DNA of 64,000 nucleotides from [Pseudomonas] carboxydohydrogena. GTDB lineage: Bacteria > Pseudomonadota > Alphaproteobacteria > Rhizobiales > Xanthobacteraceae. Position numbers and translations under genes: made by a program. The stretch's first letter is position 1. Each line of letters begins with the position of its first letter. This document shows positions 11,760 through 21,185 of this stretch, one piece after another. The notes under the pieces are model-generated. The model was not told the DNA's origin. It made no database searches and saw only the letters and a program-made list of their open reading frames with translations. The stretch spans positions 1 through 64,000 of the forward strand of contig NZ_CP113162.1 of the NCBI RefSeq assembly GCF_029030725.1, read 5' to 3'.

Positions 11760-11778
11760 CCCGAGACGTGATGAAGGC

Positions 11779-12108
11779 TCAGGCCGCGCCCGACAGATAG
11801 GCTTCGCGGCGGCCGATCATCCGCTCGGCCGCGATCTTCGCCGCTTCCCTGGTGTCGGTCGCGCAGATGCGATATTCGAGATTGGGCAGCACGATCGCAT
11901 CGCGCCGGATGAAAAACGATTTCAGCGAACGCGACGGAATTCCCACGCGCGCCAGCGCCTCGGCGACGTTATCGACCGCGCCGAACGCGAACAACGCTCC
12001 GGTCGACGCAACACGCACTTCGTAAATTCCGGGGCCGATGGGCGCTTCGAGTTTGTCGCCGCGCGCTGCCGTCGGATAGCGCTTCCATTCGCCCCAGGTC
12101 GTAATCAT
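11779..12108 (-). CDS. Uncharacterised small protein, possibly GIY-YIG-like
   Basis: I do not recognise this 109-residue protein. It opens with MITTWGEWKRYP and contains GPGIYEVRVASTGALFAFG near residue 22, which loosely resembles the first strands of the GIY-YIG nuclease fold. The helix after it also fits, but the second motif is AFG and not YIG. A conserved-looking C-terminus carries RRDAIVLPNLEYRICATD. The start at 12108 has GAGG upstream on the minus strand. An ATG at 12162 would add 18 residues. It sits convergent with malonyl-CoA decarboxylase and downstream of adenosine kinase. The nuclease idea is speculative. Confidence 0.6.
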   Translation of the reverse strand: MITTWGEWKRYPTAARGDKLEAPIGPGIYEVRVASTGALFAFGAVDNVAEALARVGIPSRSLKSFFIRRDAIVLPNLEYRICATDTREAAKIAAERMIGRREAYLSGAA

Positions 12109-12196
12109 CGTCGCCTCAAAAAGGTTAATCCAGAACAGGTCATATCGATTAGTGCGGTTCAACCCCGCAAGGTTCGATTCGTTCCGGATATGGCTC

Positions 12197-12234
12197 TCGC
12201 GAACGCCCGATTCAAGAATCTCGCGCGTTCGTGA
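12197..12234. other. Hairpin downstream of adenosine kinase
   Basis: TCGCGAACGC and GCGTTCGTGA pair over 10 bp with one G-T wobble around an 18-base loop. It lies just past the stop of the adenosine kinase gene on the minus strand, so it may help end that message, but there is no U-run. Confidence 0.35.
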
Positions 12235-12251
12235 AGGGCTAAAGTTCCTTA

Positions 12252-13253
12252 TTACACGGGCAATCCGTGCTTCTGCGCCAGCTCTTTCAGCGAGGTCTGC
12301 GGCCGCGCGCCGATGTGCTGGATCACCTCCGCCGCCGCCATTGCGCCCAGCCGTCCCGCCTGCTCATAGCCGGCCTCGCGAACAAGACCGAACAGGAAGC
12401 CGGCGGCGAACAGATCGCCCGCACCGGTGGTGTCGATCACGTTCTTCGCCGGAAACGCGGAGACGGCGGTGATGCCCTCCTTCGCCGCGACCACGCAGCC
12501 CTTCTCACTGCGCGTCACCACACCGAGCGCGACATCGTTGCGCAACTGCGCAAGCGCCGCATCGAAGTCCTGCGTGTTGTAGAGCGAGCTCAACTCCGCC
12601 TCGTTGGCGAAGATCAGATCGACGGTCTTGTCGCGCATCAGGCCGATGAATTCATCGCGATAGCGGCCGACGCAGAACGCATCCGAAAGAGTGAGCGCAA
12701 CCTTGCGGCCATGCTTGTGCGCGATCTGCGAGGCTTTCACGAACGCATCCTTGGCGTCCTTGGGGTCCCACAGATAACCTTCGAGATAGACGATGGACGC
12801 CGCCGCGATCTCATCCTCGACAATATCGGCCGCCGACAGATCCTGCGCCGCACCGAGATAGGTGTTCATGGTGCGCTCGCCATCGGGCGTCACCAGAATA
12901 TATGAGCATCCGGTCGCAGGGCCCTGCGTCGCGGCCGCCGTGCCGAACGCAACGCCGGCGCTGCGGATGTCGTGCGCATAGAGCCGGCCGATCTGATCGT
13001 CCTTGATCTTGCCGACATAGGCCGCGCGCGCGCCAAGCTGGGCGATGCCGACAATGGTGTTGGCGGCAGAGCCGCCGGACACTTCCGTGGCCGGGCCCAT
13101 ATCGCTGTAGATCGAGGCGGCCCGCGCCTCGTCGATCAGCGCCATCGACCCCTTGGTCATGCCGTGGTCGGTCAGGAACTTGTCGTCCACCCGCACCAGA
13201 ATATCGAAAAGGGCGTTGCCGATGCCGAGAACATCGTATTTGGCGCTGTTCAT
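12252..13253 (-). CDS. Adenosine kinase (PfkB family sugar kinase)
   Basis: This 333-residue PfkB-family kinase most closely resembles alphaproteobacterial adenosine kinases, which phosphorylate adenosine to AMP in purine salvage. The N-terminal segment YDVLGIGNALFDILVRVD is typical, as is the glycine-rich GGSAANTIVG near residue 60 that contacts the substrate. The C-terminal PfkB signature DTTGAGDLFAAGFLFGL near residue 276 holds the catalytic Asp and the anion hole. It is divergent from murJ across about 150 bp that should carry both promoters. Fructokinase or ribokinase activity cannot be excluded, but the N-terminal pattern favours adenosine kinase. Confidence 0.87.
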   Translation of the reverse strand: MNSAKYDVLGIGNALFDILVRVDDKFLTDHGMTKGSMALIDEARAASIYSDMGPATEVSGGSAANTIVGIAQLGARAAYVGKIKDDQIGRLYAHDIRSAGVAFGTAAATQGPATGCSYILVTPDGERTMNTYLGAAQDLSAADIVEDEIAAASIVYLEGYLWDPKDAKDAFVKASQIAHKHGRKVALTLSDAFCVGRYRDEFIGLMRDKTVDLIFANEAELSSLYNTQDFDAALAQLRNDVALGVVTRSEKGCVVAAKEGITAVSAFPAKNVIDTTGAGDLFAAGFLFGLVREAGYEQAGRLGAMAAAEVIQHIGARPQTSLKELAQKHGLPV

Positions 13254-13401
13254 TAAGATTAATCCTGCGGAATGAGGCCGAAACCGGCTAAAGCTGGTAA
13301 GAGATGGAGGTATTCGCGGCGGTTTGAACGCCAGCGCGACCTATCACGACAAACCCTCTGCCAGCAAGCAGCCGAACCTTCGACCACTTCCAAAAACGCC
13401 G

Positions 13402-14961
13402 ATGATCCGCCACATCCTCACGGTTTCCGCCGGAACGCTGATCTCGCGGGTCCTGGGTTTTCTCCGCGACACGCTGATCGCCGCCCTGCTTGGCGCGGGC
13501 CCCGTGGCGGATGCCTTTCTGGTCGCGCTGCAATTCATCAATGTCGCTCGCCGCGCGCTCTCCGAGGGCTCGCTGAACGCGGCACTGGTGCCGATCTATC
13601 TGCGGCTGCGCGACAGCGAGGGTGCGATCGCAGCGACCGCTTTCGCGGGGCAAGTCATGGGCAGCCTGTGCCTGATCCTGATCGGGATCGCCGTGGTGTT
13701 CACCGGACTGATGCCGCTCGTGATCGCGGTGATGGCGCCGGGCTTCATCGGCCAACAGACCATGCAGCTCGCCATCGATAATACGCGGCTGATGATGCCC
13801 TACTTCGCCTTCGTCGGCCCCATTACCGTCATGATGGGCGCGCTCAACGCCGAACGGCGATTTCTGCTCACCGCGTTCTCGCCGGTGCTGTTCAACATCA
13901 TGATGATCGCCATCATCCTGTCGCTGCTGGTGTGGCATCACGATGCGCAGACCTCCGCGACGATCATCGCGGGCGCGGTCGGCGTCGCCGGCTGCTTCCA
14001 GATGCTGGTGCTGATCCAGCGCAGGCCATGGCGGGCGGGCCTTGCCGCGCCCATTCGCATTTCCTTCAATCCGCAGATTCGCGCCTTCTACCGCAAGGCG
14101 GTGCCCGGCATGATCGCGAATTCCGGCCCGCAATTCCTGATCGTCGCGGGCGCGATCATCGCCTCCAGCTCGCCCGCGGCTGTATCATGGCTCTATTTCG
14201 CCAACCGCCTGATCGAATTGCCGCTCGGCATGGTCGGCGTCGCCATGGGCACCGTGCTGATGCCGGAATTCACCCATGCGATCCAGAACAACGACCGCGC
14301 CGCCCTCACCCACGCGCAATCGCGCGGCATCGAACTCGCCGTCGGACTGGTGCTGCCCGCCACGCTCGGCCTGATCCTGCTGAGCGAGCCGATCATCGGC
14401 ATCCTGTTCCAGCACGGCGCATTCACCGCGACCGACACGGCCGCCACCGCGCAGGCGCTGTCGGTGCTGGCGCTGGGATTGCCCGCCTACGTTCTGGTGA
14501 AGGTTCTGGCGCCCGCCTTTTTCGCGCGCGAGGACACGCGCACGCCGCTTCTCGCCACGCTCGCGGGCATCGCCAGCGCGGTGATCGCGGGCCTTCTCGT
14601 CGATCATCGCTTCGGCGTTTCCGGCATCGCCGCCAGCATCTCGCTCGGCGCATGGGTCTGTGCCCTGATCCTGACAGGATGCTGGGCATCCTCGTTCGGC
14701 TTCTCCATCGACGACGACGCGCGGCGGCGGCTGCCGCGCATCGCGCTGTGCGCCGCCATCATGGGGCTGACGCTTTTCACCTCGCAATATTTCGTCGCGG
14801 ACCTGACGGCGAACGCCCCGTTCTTCCCGCGCCTCACGATTCTAGGCGGCATGGTGGCGGCCGGCATTTCGTTCTACGGGCTGCTGCTCGATCTGTTCAA
14901 TGTCGTAAGCTGGGGCGAGGCTTTCGGCGACTTGCGCGACCGCAGCCCTCGTGGCAAGTGA
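13402..14961 (+). CDS. murJ: Lipid II flippase MurJ
   Basis: This 519-residue MATE-like integral membrane protein flips the peptidoglycan precursor lipid II across the cytoplasmic membrane. About 13-14 hydrophobic helices are visible. The N-terminus IRHILTVSAGTLISRVLGF, followed by RDTLIAALLGAG, is diagnostic, and ARRALSEGSLNAALVPIY near residue 50 is the conserved first loop. The frame is open to an upstream ATG at 13324, but the extra 26 residues are not family-like, so 13402 was chosen. Neither start has a strong ribosome-binding site. trpS follows in the same direction after about 50 bp. Confidence 0.95.
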   Translation: MIRHILTVSAGTLISRVLGFLRDTLIAALLGAGPVADAFLVALQFINVARRALSEGSLNAALVPIYLRLRDSEGAIAATAFAGQVMGSLCLILIGIAVVFTGLMPLVIAVMAPGFIGQQTMQLAIDNTRLMMPYFAFVGPITVMMGALNAERRFLLTAFSPVLFNIMMIAIILSLLVWHHDAQTSATIIAGAVGVAGCFQMLVLIQRRPWRAGLAAPIRISFNPQIRAFYRKAVPGMIANSGPQFLIVAGAIIASSSPAAVSWLYFANRLIELPLGMVGVAMGTVLMPEFTHAIQNNDRAALTHAQSRGIELAVGLVLPATLGLILLSEPIIGILFQHGAFTATDTAATAQALSVLALGLPAYVLVKVLAPAFFAREDTRTPLLATLAGIASAVIAGLLVDHRFGVSGIAASISLGAWVCALILTGCWASSFGFSIDDDARRRLPRIALCAAIMGLTLFTSQYFVADLTANAPFFPRLTILGGMVAAGISFYGLLLDLFNVVSWGEAFGDLRDRSPRGK

Positions 14962-15012
14962 GCGGCGGAAGCAGGTTGAAGCCTTCAGCGGCGCTTGCTC
15001 GGGAACGATATC

Positions 15013-16050
15013 ATGACAGCGATCCAGCGGGTTTTTTCGGGCGTCCAGCCGACGGGCAATCTGCACCTCGGCAACTATCTCGGCGCCATCGTCAATTTCG
15101 TGAAATTGCAGCAGACTCACAACTGCATCTATTGCGTGGTGGACCTGCACGCGATCACGGTGTGGCAGAACCCGGTTGAGCTGACGCACAACATCCGCGA
15201 GGTGACGGCGGCATTTCTCGCCAGCGGCATCGATCCCGACAAGCATATCGTGTTCAACCAGAGCCAGGTCGCCGAGCACGCCGAACTCGCGTGGGTGCTG
15301 AACTGCGTCGCCCGCCTCGGCTGGCTCAATCGCATGACCCAGTTCAAGGAGAAGGCCGGCAAGGATCGCGAGAACGCATCCGTCGGCCTGTACGCCTATC
15401 CGAACCTGATGGCGGCGGACATTCTCGTCTATCGCGCGACCCATGTGCCGGTCGGCGAGGACCAGAAGCAGCATCTGGAACTGGCGCGCGACATCGCGCA
15501 GAAGTTCAACAACGATTTCTCGGAGTCCATCGCCGCCAAGGGCTACGACGCAAAATTTTTTCCGCAGCCCGAACCGCTCATCACCGGCCCGGCGACGCGC
15601 GTGATGAGCCTGCGCGACGGATCGAAGAAGATGTCGAAGTCAGACCCGTCGGATTATTCGCGCATCAACCTCACCGACGACGCCGACGCCATCGCGCAGA
15701 AGATCCGCAAGGCCAAGACCGATCCGGAACCGCTCCCCTCGGAAGAAGACGGCCTCAAGGCGCGCCCCGAGGCCGACAATCTCGTCGGCATCTACGCGGC
15801 ACTCTCCGGCCGCACCAAGGCCGACGTGCTGCGCGAATTCGGCGGCGGACAGTTCTCGGGTTTCAAATCGACGCTGGTCGATCTGTCCGTGGACAAGCTC
15901 GGCCCGGTCGGCGCCGAGATGAAGCGGCTGATGCAGGACCCCGGCCATGTCGACGCCGTGCTGGTGAAGGGCGCGGAGCGCGCCCGCGCCATCGCGTTCG
16001 AGACCATGAAGGCGGTGAAGGACATCGTCGGCTTCGTGCAGCCGAAATAG
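15013..16050 (+). CDS. trpS: Tryptophanyl-tRNA synthetase
   Basis: This 345-residue class I aminoacyl-tRNA synthetase charges tRNA-Trp. The ATP-binding HIGH-type motif appears as [12 protein letters not shown] near residue 13, and the KMSKS loop is present as [16 protein letters not shown] near residue 205. The N-terminal segment [10 protein letters not shown] is typical. A GGGA stretch lies about nine bases before the ATG at 15013. An upstream ATG at 14995 would add six atypical residues. It follows murJ in the same direction and is probably cotranscribed with it. Length is normal for the bacterial enzyme. Confidence 0.97.
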   Translation: MTAIQRVFSGVQPTGNLHLGNYLGAIVNFVKLQQTHNCIYCVVDLHAITVWQNPVELTHNIREVTAAFLASGIDPDKHIVFNQSQVAEHAELAWVLNCVARLGWLNRMTQFKEKAGKDRENASVGLYAYPNLMAADILVYRATHVPVGEDQKQHLELARDIAQKFNNDFSESIAAKGYDAKFFPQPEPLITGPATRVMSLRDGSKKMSKSDPSDYSRINLTDDADAIAQKIRKAKTDPEPLPSEEDGLKARPEADNLVGIYAALSGRTKADVLREFGGGQFSGFKSTLVDLSVDKLGPVGAEMKRLMQDPGHVDAVLVKGAERARAIAFETMKAVKDIVGFVQPK

Positions 16051-16218
16051 CCCGGATTTCCGCGACATTTCGGCCCCAGCCGTCCGTTCCTGACCCTATT
16101 TTGCGGTCGCATATCCGCGTTGCCGTCTTGACCGTGCTTTTCGCCACGCCATCTGCTAGGAGAAGGCATCGCAACCCGATCGCGCCGGCCTTGAACCGGC
16201 GATGCGTTGGAGACACCC

Positions 16219-16782
16219 ATGTTCATCCAGACCGAAGCTACCCCCAATCCCGCCACGCTGAAATTCCTGCCCGGCCGCGCCGTGCTCGAAGGCGGCACGA
16301 TGGAGTTCACCAGCCGCGACAGCGCCGCGCGCTCGCCGCTGGCCGTGAAGCTGTTCGACATCCCCGGCGTGACCGGCGTGTTCTACGGCTCCGATTTCGT
16401 CACCGTCACCAAGGACGACGGCGACTGGCAGCACCTCAAGCCCGCGATCCTCGGCACCATCATGGAGCACTACATGTCCGGCGGGCCGATCCTCGCCGAC
16501 GGCGCGCAGCCGGATGCCGGACCTCACGCCGAGGAATTTTTCAACGAGGCCGATGCCGAAACGGTGACCATCATCAAGGACATCATCGAGACCCGTGTCC
16601 GCCCGGCGGTCGCCAGCGACGGCGGCGATATCACCTTCCGCGGCTTCAAGGACGGCATCGTTTTCCTCGACATGAAGGGCTCCTGCTCGGGCTGCCCGTC
16701 CTCGACCGCGACGCTCAAGCACGGCATCCAGAACCTGCTCAAGCACTACGTGCCCGACGTTGTCGAAGTGAGGCCGATGTAA
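16219..16782 (+). CDS. NifU-type Fe-S cluster scaffold protein (Nfu family)
   Basis: This 187-residue protein has an Nfu N-terminal domain (about residues 1-88, opening with MFIQTEATPNPATLKFLPG) and a C-terminal NifU domain from about residue 105. The latter contains KGSCSGCPSS, the CxxC pair that holds a [4Fe-4S] cluster for transfer to target enzymes. The start at 16219 has GGAG eight bases upstream. It probably supplies clusters to proteins such as MiaB, encoded 2.5 kb downstream. It is a single gene with a strong terminator after it. Family assignment is firm, but its specific clients are not known. Confidence 0.93.
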   Translation: MFIQTEATPNPATLKFLPGRAVLEGGTMEFTSRDSAARSPLAVKLFDIPGVTGVFYGSDFVTVTKDDGDWQHLKPAILGTIMEHYMSGGPILADGAQPDAGPHAEEFFNEADAETVTIIKDIIETRVRPAVASDGGDITFRGFKDGIVFLDMKGSCSGCPSSTATLKHGIQNLLKHYVPDVVEVRPM

Positions 16783-16810
16783 GCCTTCCTCGCGCGCGAC
16801 GATTTGACGA

Positions 16811-16840
16811 TGGCCGGGCTTGACCCGGCCATTTATTTTT
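16811..16840 (+). terminator. Terminator after the NifU-type gene, made from a family A repeat arm
   Basis: TGGCCGGG and CCCGGCCA form a perfect 8-bp stem with loop CTTGA, followed by TTTATTTTT. This is a textbook intrinsic terminator 29 bp after the stop. The hairpin itself matches the arms of the dispersed family A repeat, so a repeat copy seems to serve as the terminator. Confidence 0.75.
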
Positions 16841-16914
16841 CTGAATGCTTGCATACCCCGGCAGGCTTTTGGGCCTGCGATTTAGCCCTTTCACGAAAAC
16901 CTTATTCGCCCATC

Positions 16915-17592
16915 ATGCTCGTCCTCGCCATCGATACCGCGCTGGAATCCTGCGCTGCCGCGGTGCTCGACACCGAGGCGGAAATCTTCCGCGCACGGCA
17001 GAGCCTGCCGATGAAGCGCGGTCACGCCGAAGCGCTGATGCCGATGATCGACGAGGTGATGAAGGCGTCCGTAGTCTCCTATGCCGCGCTCGACCGGATC
17101 GCGGTCACGGTCGGCCCCGGCAGCTTCACCGGATTGCGGGTCGGCATTTCGGCGGCGCGCGGGCTTGGCCTCGCCGCCAACCGGCCCGTGGTCGGCATCA
17201 CCACGCTTGCCGCCTATGCCGCGCCGCTGATCGACGGAGAAAGTGAAACGCCGGTGATCGCCGCGATCGATGCCCGCCATGGCCATGTCTATGCCCAGGC
17301 CTTTTCAGGCGACGGCACCACCCTGATCAAGCCCGCCATCATGCCGCTTGAGGACGTGTACCGCGCCGCCCGCTTCGGCGCCGCGCATATTGTCGGCGAT
17401 GCGGCTGACATGATCGCGGAAAAATGGCCTCCGGAGTTCGCCTCGCCCGCATCGGTCAACCGGCAGGCGGCACCGGACATCGCATGGGTGGCATGGCTCG
17501 GCGCCAGCGTGGTGCCCGATGAAGCGCCGCCACGGCCTTATTATCTTCGCGCGCCCGACGCCAAGACCAGGGCCGAACTGGCGCAACGCTGA
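16915..17592 (+). CDS. tsaB: tRNA threonylcarbamoyladenosine biosynthesis protein TsaB
   Basis: This 225-residue ASKHA-fold protein partners TsaD and TsaE to place the t6A modification at position 37 of ANN-decoding tRNAs. The N-terminus MLVLAIDTALESCAAAV and VGPGSFTGLRVGISAARG near residue 65 are the family hallmarks. The start at 16915 gives the standard length. The frame is open to 16804, but that stretch overlaps the repeat terminator. The stop overlaps the start of rimI by one base (TGATG), a translational-coupling arrangement common for this pair. TsaE is encoded at 56479 as part of a fusion. Confidence 0.94.
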   Translation: MLVLAIDTALESCAAAVLDTEAEIFRARQSLPMKRGHAEALMPMIDEVMKASVVSYAALDRIAVTVGPGSFTGLRVGISAARGLGLAANRPVVGITTLAAYAAPLIDGESETPVIAAIDARHGHVYAQAFSGDGTTLIKPAIMPLEDVYRAARFGAAHIVGDAADMIAEKWPPEFASPASVNRQAAPDIAWVAWLGASVVPDEAPPRPYYLRAPDAKTRAELAQR

Positions 17593-18092
17593 TGGCGGGC
17601 CTCGTCTCGAAATTCCTGTCGCTGTTTTCCACGCGCGGCGCGGCGGCGGTCGAACCCGCGAACTTGCGTGACGCGCCTGCTCTGGCGCGGCTGCACAAGG
17701 CATCCTTCCATCGCGGATGGGATGCCGGGGAATTCGAGCAATTGCTGGCCGACCGCAGCGTGCTCGCACACAGGCTGCGGATGGGCAACACCGTCGCGGG
17801 CTTCATTCTCTCGCGCATGGCGGCGGACGAGGCGGAAATTCTGTCGGTCGCGATCGCGCCGAACCTGCGCGGCCGCGGCCTGGCCGGCCCGCTGGTCCAG
17901 ACCCATCTCGGCTATCTCGCGGGGGCCGGCATCCGGACGGTTTTTCTCGAAGTCGAGGAAAACAACCGCCCCGCGCGCGCGCTGTATGCGAGGACTGGTT
18001 TCAGCACCGTGGGCCGGCGTGAGCGCTATTATAAAGATGACAGCGGTGCTCAATTAAATGCCATCGTGATGCGCCGCGACTTGTCGTCGTAG
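17592..18092 (+). CDS. rimI: GNAT N-acetyltransferase, RimI type
   Basis: This 166-residue GNAT enzyme is the likely ribosomal-protein-alanine N-acetyltransferase RimI, which acetylates the N-terminus of S18. The acetyl-CoA-binding motif appears as VAIAPNLRGRGLAGPLV near residue 86, and LEVEENNRPARALYARTGF near 117 is typical of RimI. An N-terminal extension of about 20 residues (MAGLVSKFLSLFSTRG) precedes the fold. It overlaps tsaB by one base, the usual pairing in bacteria, which supports the RimI call. Other GNAT substrates cannot be excluded. Confidence 0.85.
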   Translation: MAGLVSKFLSLFSTRGAAAVEPANLRDAPALARLHKASFHRGWDAGEFEQLLADRSVLAHRLRMGNTVAGFILSRMAADEAEILSVAIAPNLRGRGLAGPLVQTHLGYLAGAGIRTVFLEVEENNRPARALYARTGFSTVGRRERYYKDDSGAQLNAIVMRRDLSS

Positions 18093-18107
18093 CTCTCAAA
18101 TGGCAAA

Positions 18108-18566
18108 ATGGCATCCATGCCAGTCGTGAAACCCGTACCTGCTTCGACATCGACCGACATCGAGTCGCGCTGCGCCGCGACCGGCATGCGCATGACCGAG
18201 CAGCGCCGCGTCATCGCGCGCGTGCTGGCGGAATCCACCGATCATCCGGATGTGGAAGAACTCTATCGCCGCTGCGTCGCGGTCGATGACAAGATCTCGA
18301 TCTCGACGGTGTACCGCACCGTCAAGCTGTTCGAGGATGCGGGCATCATCGAGCGTCACGATTTCCGCGAAGGCCGCGCGCGCTACGAGCAGGTGCCGGA
18401 CAACCATCACGACCATCTCATCAATTTGCGCGACGGCAAGGTGATCGAGTTCACCTCCGAGCAGATCGAGACGCTACAGACCGAAATTGCCCGCAAACTC
18501 GGCTACCGGCTGGTGGACCACCGTCTGGAACTGTATTGCGTCCCGCTCGACGACGACAAAAGCTGA
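18108..18566 (+). CDS. fur: Fur family metal-responsive transcriptional regulator
   Basis: This 152-residue Fur-family repressor is the likely Fur/Mur orthologue, which in Bradyrhizobium relatives responds to manganese or iron and regulates irr. A winged-helix DNA-binding domain spans about residues 20-95, with ISISTVYRTVKLFEDAGI as recognition region. The dimerisation domain carries the metal ligands in NHHDHLINLRDGKVIEF near residue 103 and the final Glu/His positions near 125-140. Unlike some Fur proteins it has no C-terminal CxxC pair. It lies 15 bp after rimI. An ATG at 18117 is an equally possible start. The Irr regulator lies at 45388. Confidence 0.9.
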   Translation: MASMPVVKPVPASTSTDIESRCAATGMRMTEQRRVIARVLAESTDHPDVEELYRRCVAVDDKISISTVYRTVKLFEDAGIIERHDFREGRARYEQVPDNHHDHLINLRDGKVIEFTSEQIETLQTEIARKLGYRLVDHRLELYCVPLDDDKS

Positions 18567-18693
18567 ATTTCCATCGATTTCAGCAGGTTTTGAGGCCCCC
18601 GATTGCTGGATTCGGCCCCCGATCCGCTATATTTGAAGCGCCAGACGCGGAAGAACCTGCTCCTTCCGCCATCGCCGCAACCAACCGGACCTC

Positions 18694-20130
18694 ATGACGC
18701 CGCCGCGCAAGCTGCACATCAAATCCTACGGCTGCCAGATGAACGTCTACGATGCGCAGCGCATGGTGGACACGCTGGCGCCCGAGGGGTTCGTGGAGAC
18801 GGCGGACGCCAGCGAGGCCGATCTCGTCATCCTCAACACCTGCCACATCCGCGAGAAGGCGTCGGAGAAAGTATTCTCCGAACTCGGCCGCCTGCGGGTG
18901 ATGAAGGAAGAAGCCGAGCGCGCGGGCCGCGACATGAAGATCGCCGTCGCCGGATGCGTGGCGCAGGCCGAGGGCGCGGAGATCACGCGGCGCGCCAGCG
19001 CCGTCGATGTCGTGGTCGGTCCGCAGAGCTATCACAATCTGCCTAAACTTCTGGCGAAGGCGCGCAGCGGCGCGCCCGCGATCGAAACCGAATTTCCTAT
19101 TCAGGATAAATTCTCATCATTGCCCGCGCCGCAACCCGCCGCGATCCGCGCGCGCGGCGTCTCGGCCTTCGTCACGGTGCAGGAAGGCTGCGACAAGTTC
19201 TGCACCTTCTGCGTCGTGCCCTACACGCGCGGCATGGAAGTGTCGCGGCCGGTCGCCGCCATTGTCGATGACGTGAAGCGGCTCGCCGACAACGGCGTGC
19301 GCGAGATCACGCTGATCGGCCAGAACGTCAACGCCTATCACGGCGAAGGGCCCGACAGTCTGACATGGCCGCTCGGCCGCCTGCTGCATCGCCTCGCCGC
19401 GATCCCGGGCATCGCCCGGCTGCGTTATTCGACCAGCCATCCGCGCGACGTGGATGATTCACTGATCGAGGCCCATCGCGACATTCCCGCCGTGATGCCG
19501 TTCGTGCATCTGCCGGTGCAATCCGGCTCCGACCGGATTCTGGCGGCGATGAACCGCAAGCACACCGCGGCCGATTACATCCGCGTCATCGAGCGGTTCC
19601 GGAAAGCGTCTCCGGGCATCGCCTTTTCCTCGGACTTCATCGTCGGATTCCCGGGTGAAACCGACCGGGATTTTTCCGACACTCTCGCACTCGTCACACA
19701 AATCAGTTACGCTGGCGCCTATTCGTTCAAGTATTCGCCCCGTCCGGGCACCCCGGCGGCGGACATGCAGGAGACGGACACGGCCTTGGCTGTTCCATTG
19801 GCGGTTCCAGCAGCGGTGATGGACGAGCGCCTGGCGCGGCTTCAGGCCCTGATCGACGCCCAGCAGGCGAGTTTCAACAGGTCTGCCATTGGCCGCACCG
19901 TCGAGGTGCTGTTCGAGCGCGCGGCGCGCGAGCCGGGTCAGATCGTCGGCCGCACCGCCTATCTGCAACCGGCGCATGTGATGGCCCCCGCCGACATCAT
20001 CGGCCAGGTTCTGCCGGTCACCATCGACAGTCTGGAGCGCTACAGCCTCAAGGGCAGGCTCGCGCACGCGAACGCGGCGGACGCAGCCCCTTCACCGATC
20101 CTTGCAACGGAGTCTGAAACCTTTGCCTAA
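18694..20130 (+). CDS. miaB: tRNA-2-methylthio-N6-dimethylallyladenosine synthase
   Basis: This 478-residue radical-SAM methylthiotransferase adds a methylthio group to i6A37 in tRNAs. The N-terminal domain opens with [19 protein letters not shown] and holds three cluster-binding cysteines ([17 protein letters not shown] and AGCVAQAEG). The radical-SAM motif is [15 protein letters not shown] near residue 165. A C-terminal TRAM domain covers about residues 385-455. It is the first gene of a run with phoH, ybeY, corC and lnt, an order seen in many proteobacteria. The stop overlaps the phoH start. Confidence 0.96.
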   Translation: MTPPRKLHIKSYGCQMNVYDAQRMVDTLAPEGFVETADASEADLVILNTCHIREKASEKVFSELGRLRVMKEEAERAGRDMKIAVAGCVAQAEGAEITRRASAVDVVVGPQSYHNLPKLLAKARSGAPAIETEFPIQDKFSSLPAPQPAAIRARGVSAFVTVQEGCDKFCTFCVVPYTRGMEVSRPVAAIVDDVKRLADNGVREITLIGQNVNAYHGEGPDSLTWPLGRLLHRLAAIPGIARLRYSTSHPRDVDDSLIEAHRDIPAVMPFVHLPVQSGSDRILAAMNRKHTAADYIRVIERFRKASPGIAFSSDFIVGFPGETDRDFSDTLALVTQISYAGAYSFKYSPRPGTPAADMQETDTALAVPLAVPAAVMDERLARLQALIDAQQASFNRSAIGRTVEVLFERAAREPGQIVGRTAYLQPAHVMAPADIIGQVLPVTIDSLERYSLKGRLAHANAADAAPSPILATESETFA

Positions 20131-21181
20131 AAGCGCAGCGGATTCACCTTCACTCGCTCCCGGCCGCAAACCCGATCGCGACCCTTCCTCCTCACCGGAA
20201 ACACAGATCGTCGTCGCCTTCGACGACAACCGTGCCGCCTCCGCGCTGGTGGGACCCTACGGCCAGCACCTCGCGCTGATCGAACGCCGCCTCGGCGTGG
20301 TCGCTGATTCGCGCGGCAACCATGTCACCATCGCGGGGTCGCGCGACGGCTGCGACGCGGCGCGGCGCGTGCTCGAAACGCTCTACAAGCAGGCGCTGGC
20401 CTCGACCGACATCAGCCATGGCGATGTCGAGGGCGCGATCCGCGCCATCCTCGCGCAAGGCTCGCTGTTCGATTTCGAAACCCGCGCCGGAAAAACCTCG
20501 TTCGAGGAAATCAACCTGCGCAAGCGCCCGGTGCGCGCCCGCACCGCCGCGCAGGACGCCTATATCCGCGCGCTCAAGCGCAACGAACTCGTGTTCGGCA
20601 TCGGCCCCGCAGGCACCGGCAAGACATGGCTCGCGGTGGCGCAGGCCTGCCAGTTGTTCGAGCGCAAGGAAGTCGATCGCATCATCCTGTCGCGGCCCGC
20701 CGTCGAGGCCGGCGAACGGCTCGGCTTCCTGCCGGGCGACATGCGCGAGAAGGTCGATCCTTACTTAAGGCCGATCTACGACGCGCTCTACGACCTGATG
20801 GATTCGCGCGTCGTCGAGCGCGCGCTGCAAAGCGGCGAGATCGAGATCGCGCCGCTCGCCTTCATGCGCGGCCGCACGCTGACCAATGCCGCGATCATTC
20901 TCGACGAGGCGCAGAACACCACGTCGATGCAGATGAAGATGTTCCTGACGCGTCTGGGCGAAAACAGCCGCATGATCATCACCGGCGATCCGAGCCAGGT
21001 CGATCTGCCGAACGGCCAGCAATCGGGTCTCGCGGAAGCCTCGAAACTTCTTGCCGGCGTCGAAGGCATCGCGCAGGTGACGTTCGCCGCCGAGGACGTG
21101 ATCCGTCACGAACTGGTCGCGCGCATCGTCGCCGCATATGAAGGCGGCCCGCGCACGGCTTCTCCGGCCAAGCCCTCCTGA
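20123..21181 (+). CDS. PhoH-like ATPase (YbeZ), TTG start
   Basis: This 352-residue PhoH-family ATPase resembles YbeZ, an RNA-associated partner of the endonuclease YbeY. An N-terminal KH-like region covers about residues 30-95. The P-loop [17 protein letters not shown] is near residue 160 and Walker [11 protein letters not shown] near 258. There is no ATG near the N-terminus. The TTG at 20123 gives MPKSAADSP, with CGGAG about ten bases upstream, and overlaps miaB by eight bases. A TTG at 20102 is the alternative. ybeY follows four bases after the stop, which fits joint action in 16S rRNA maturation. Confidence 0.9.
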   Translation: MPKSAADSPSLAPGRKPDRDPSSSPETQIVVAFDDNRAASALVGPYGQHLALIERRLGVVADSRGNHVTIAGSRDGCDAARRVLETLYKQALASTDISHGDVEGAIRAILAQGSLFDFETRAGKTSFEEINLRKRPVRARTAAQDAYIRALKRNELVFGIGPAGTGKTWLAVAQACQLFERKEVDRIILSRPAVEAGERLGFLPGDMREKVDPYLRPIYDALYDLMDSRVVERALQSGEIEIAPLAFMRGRTLTNAAIILDEAQNTTSMQMKMFLTRLGENSRMIITGDPSQVDLPNGQQSGLAEASKLLAGVEGIAQVTFAAEDVIRHELVARIVAAYEGGPRTASPAKPS

Positions 21182-21185
21182 GATC

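Noticed and set aside
12170-12190. Possible SOS box (two GTTC copies) near adenosine kinase
   Set aside because: The copies are five bases apart and not the seven typical of the alphaproteobacterial LexA site, and no SOS gene is adjacent.
16804-16914. Upstream extension of tsaB
   Set aside because: It runs through the terminator of the preceding gene. The ATG at 16915 gives the standard N-terminus.
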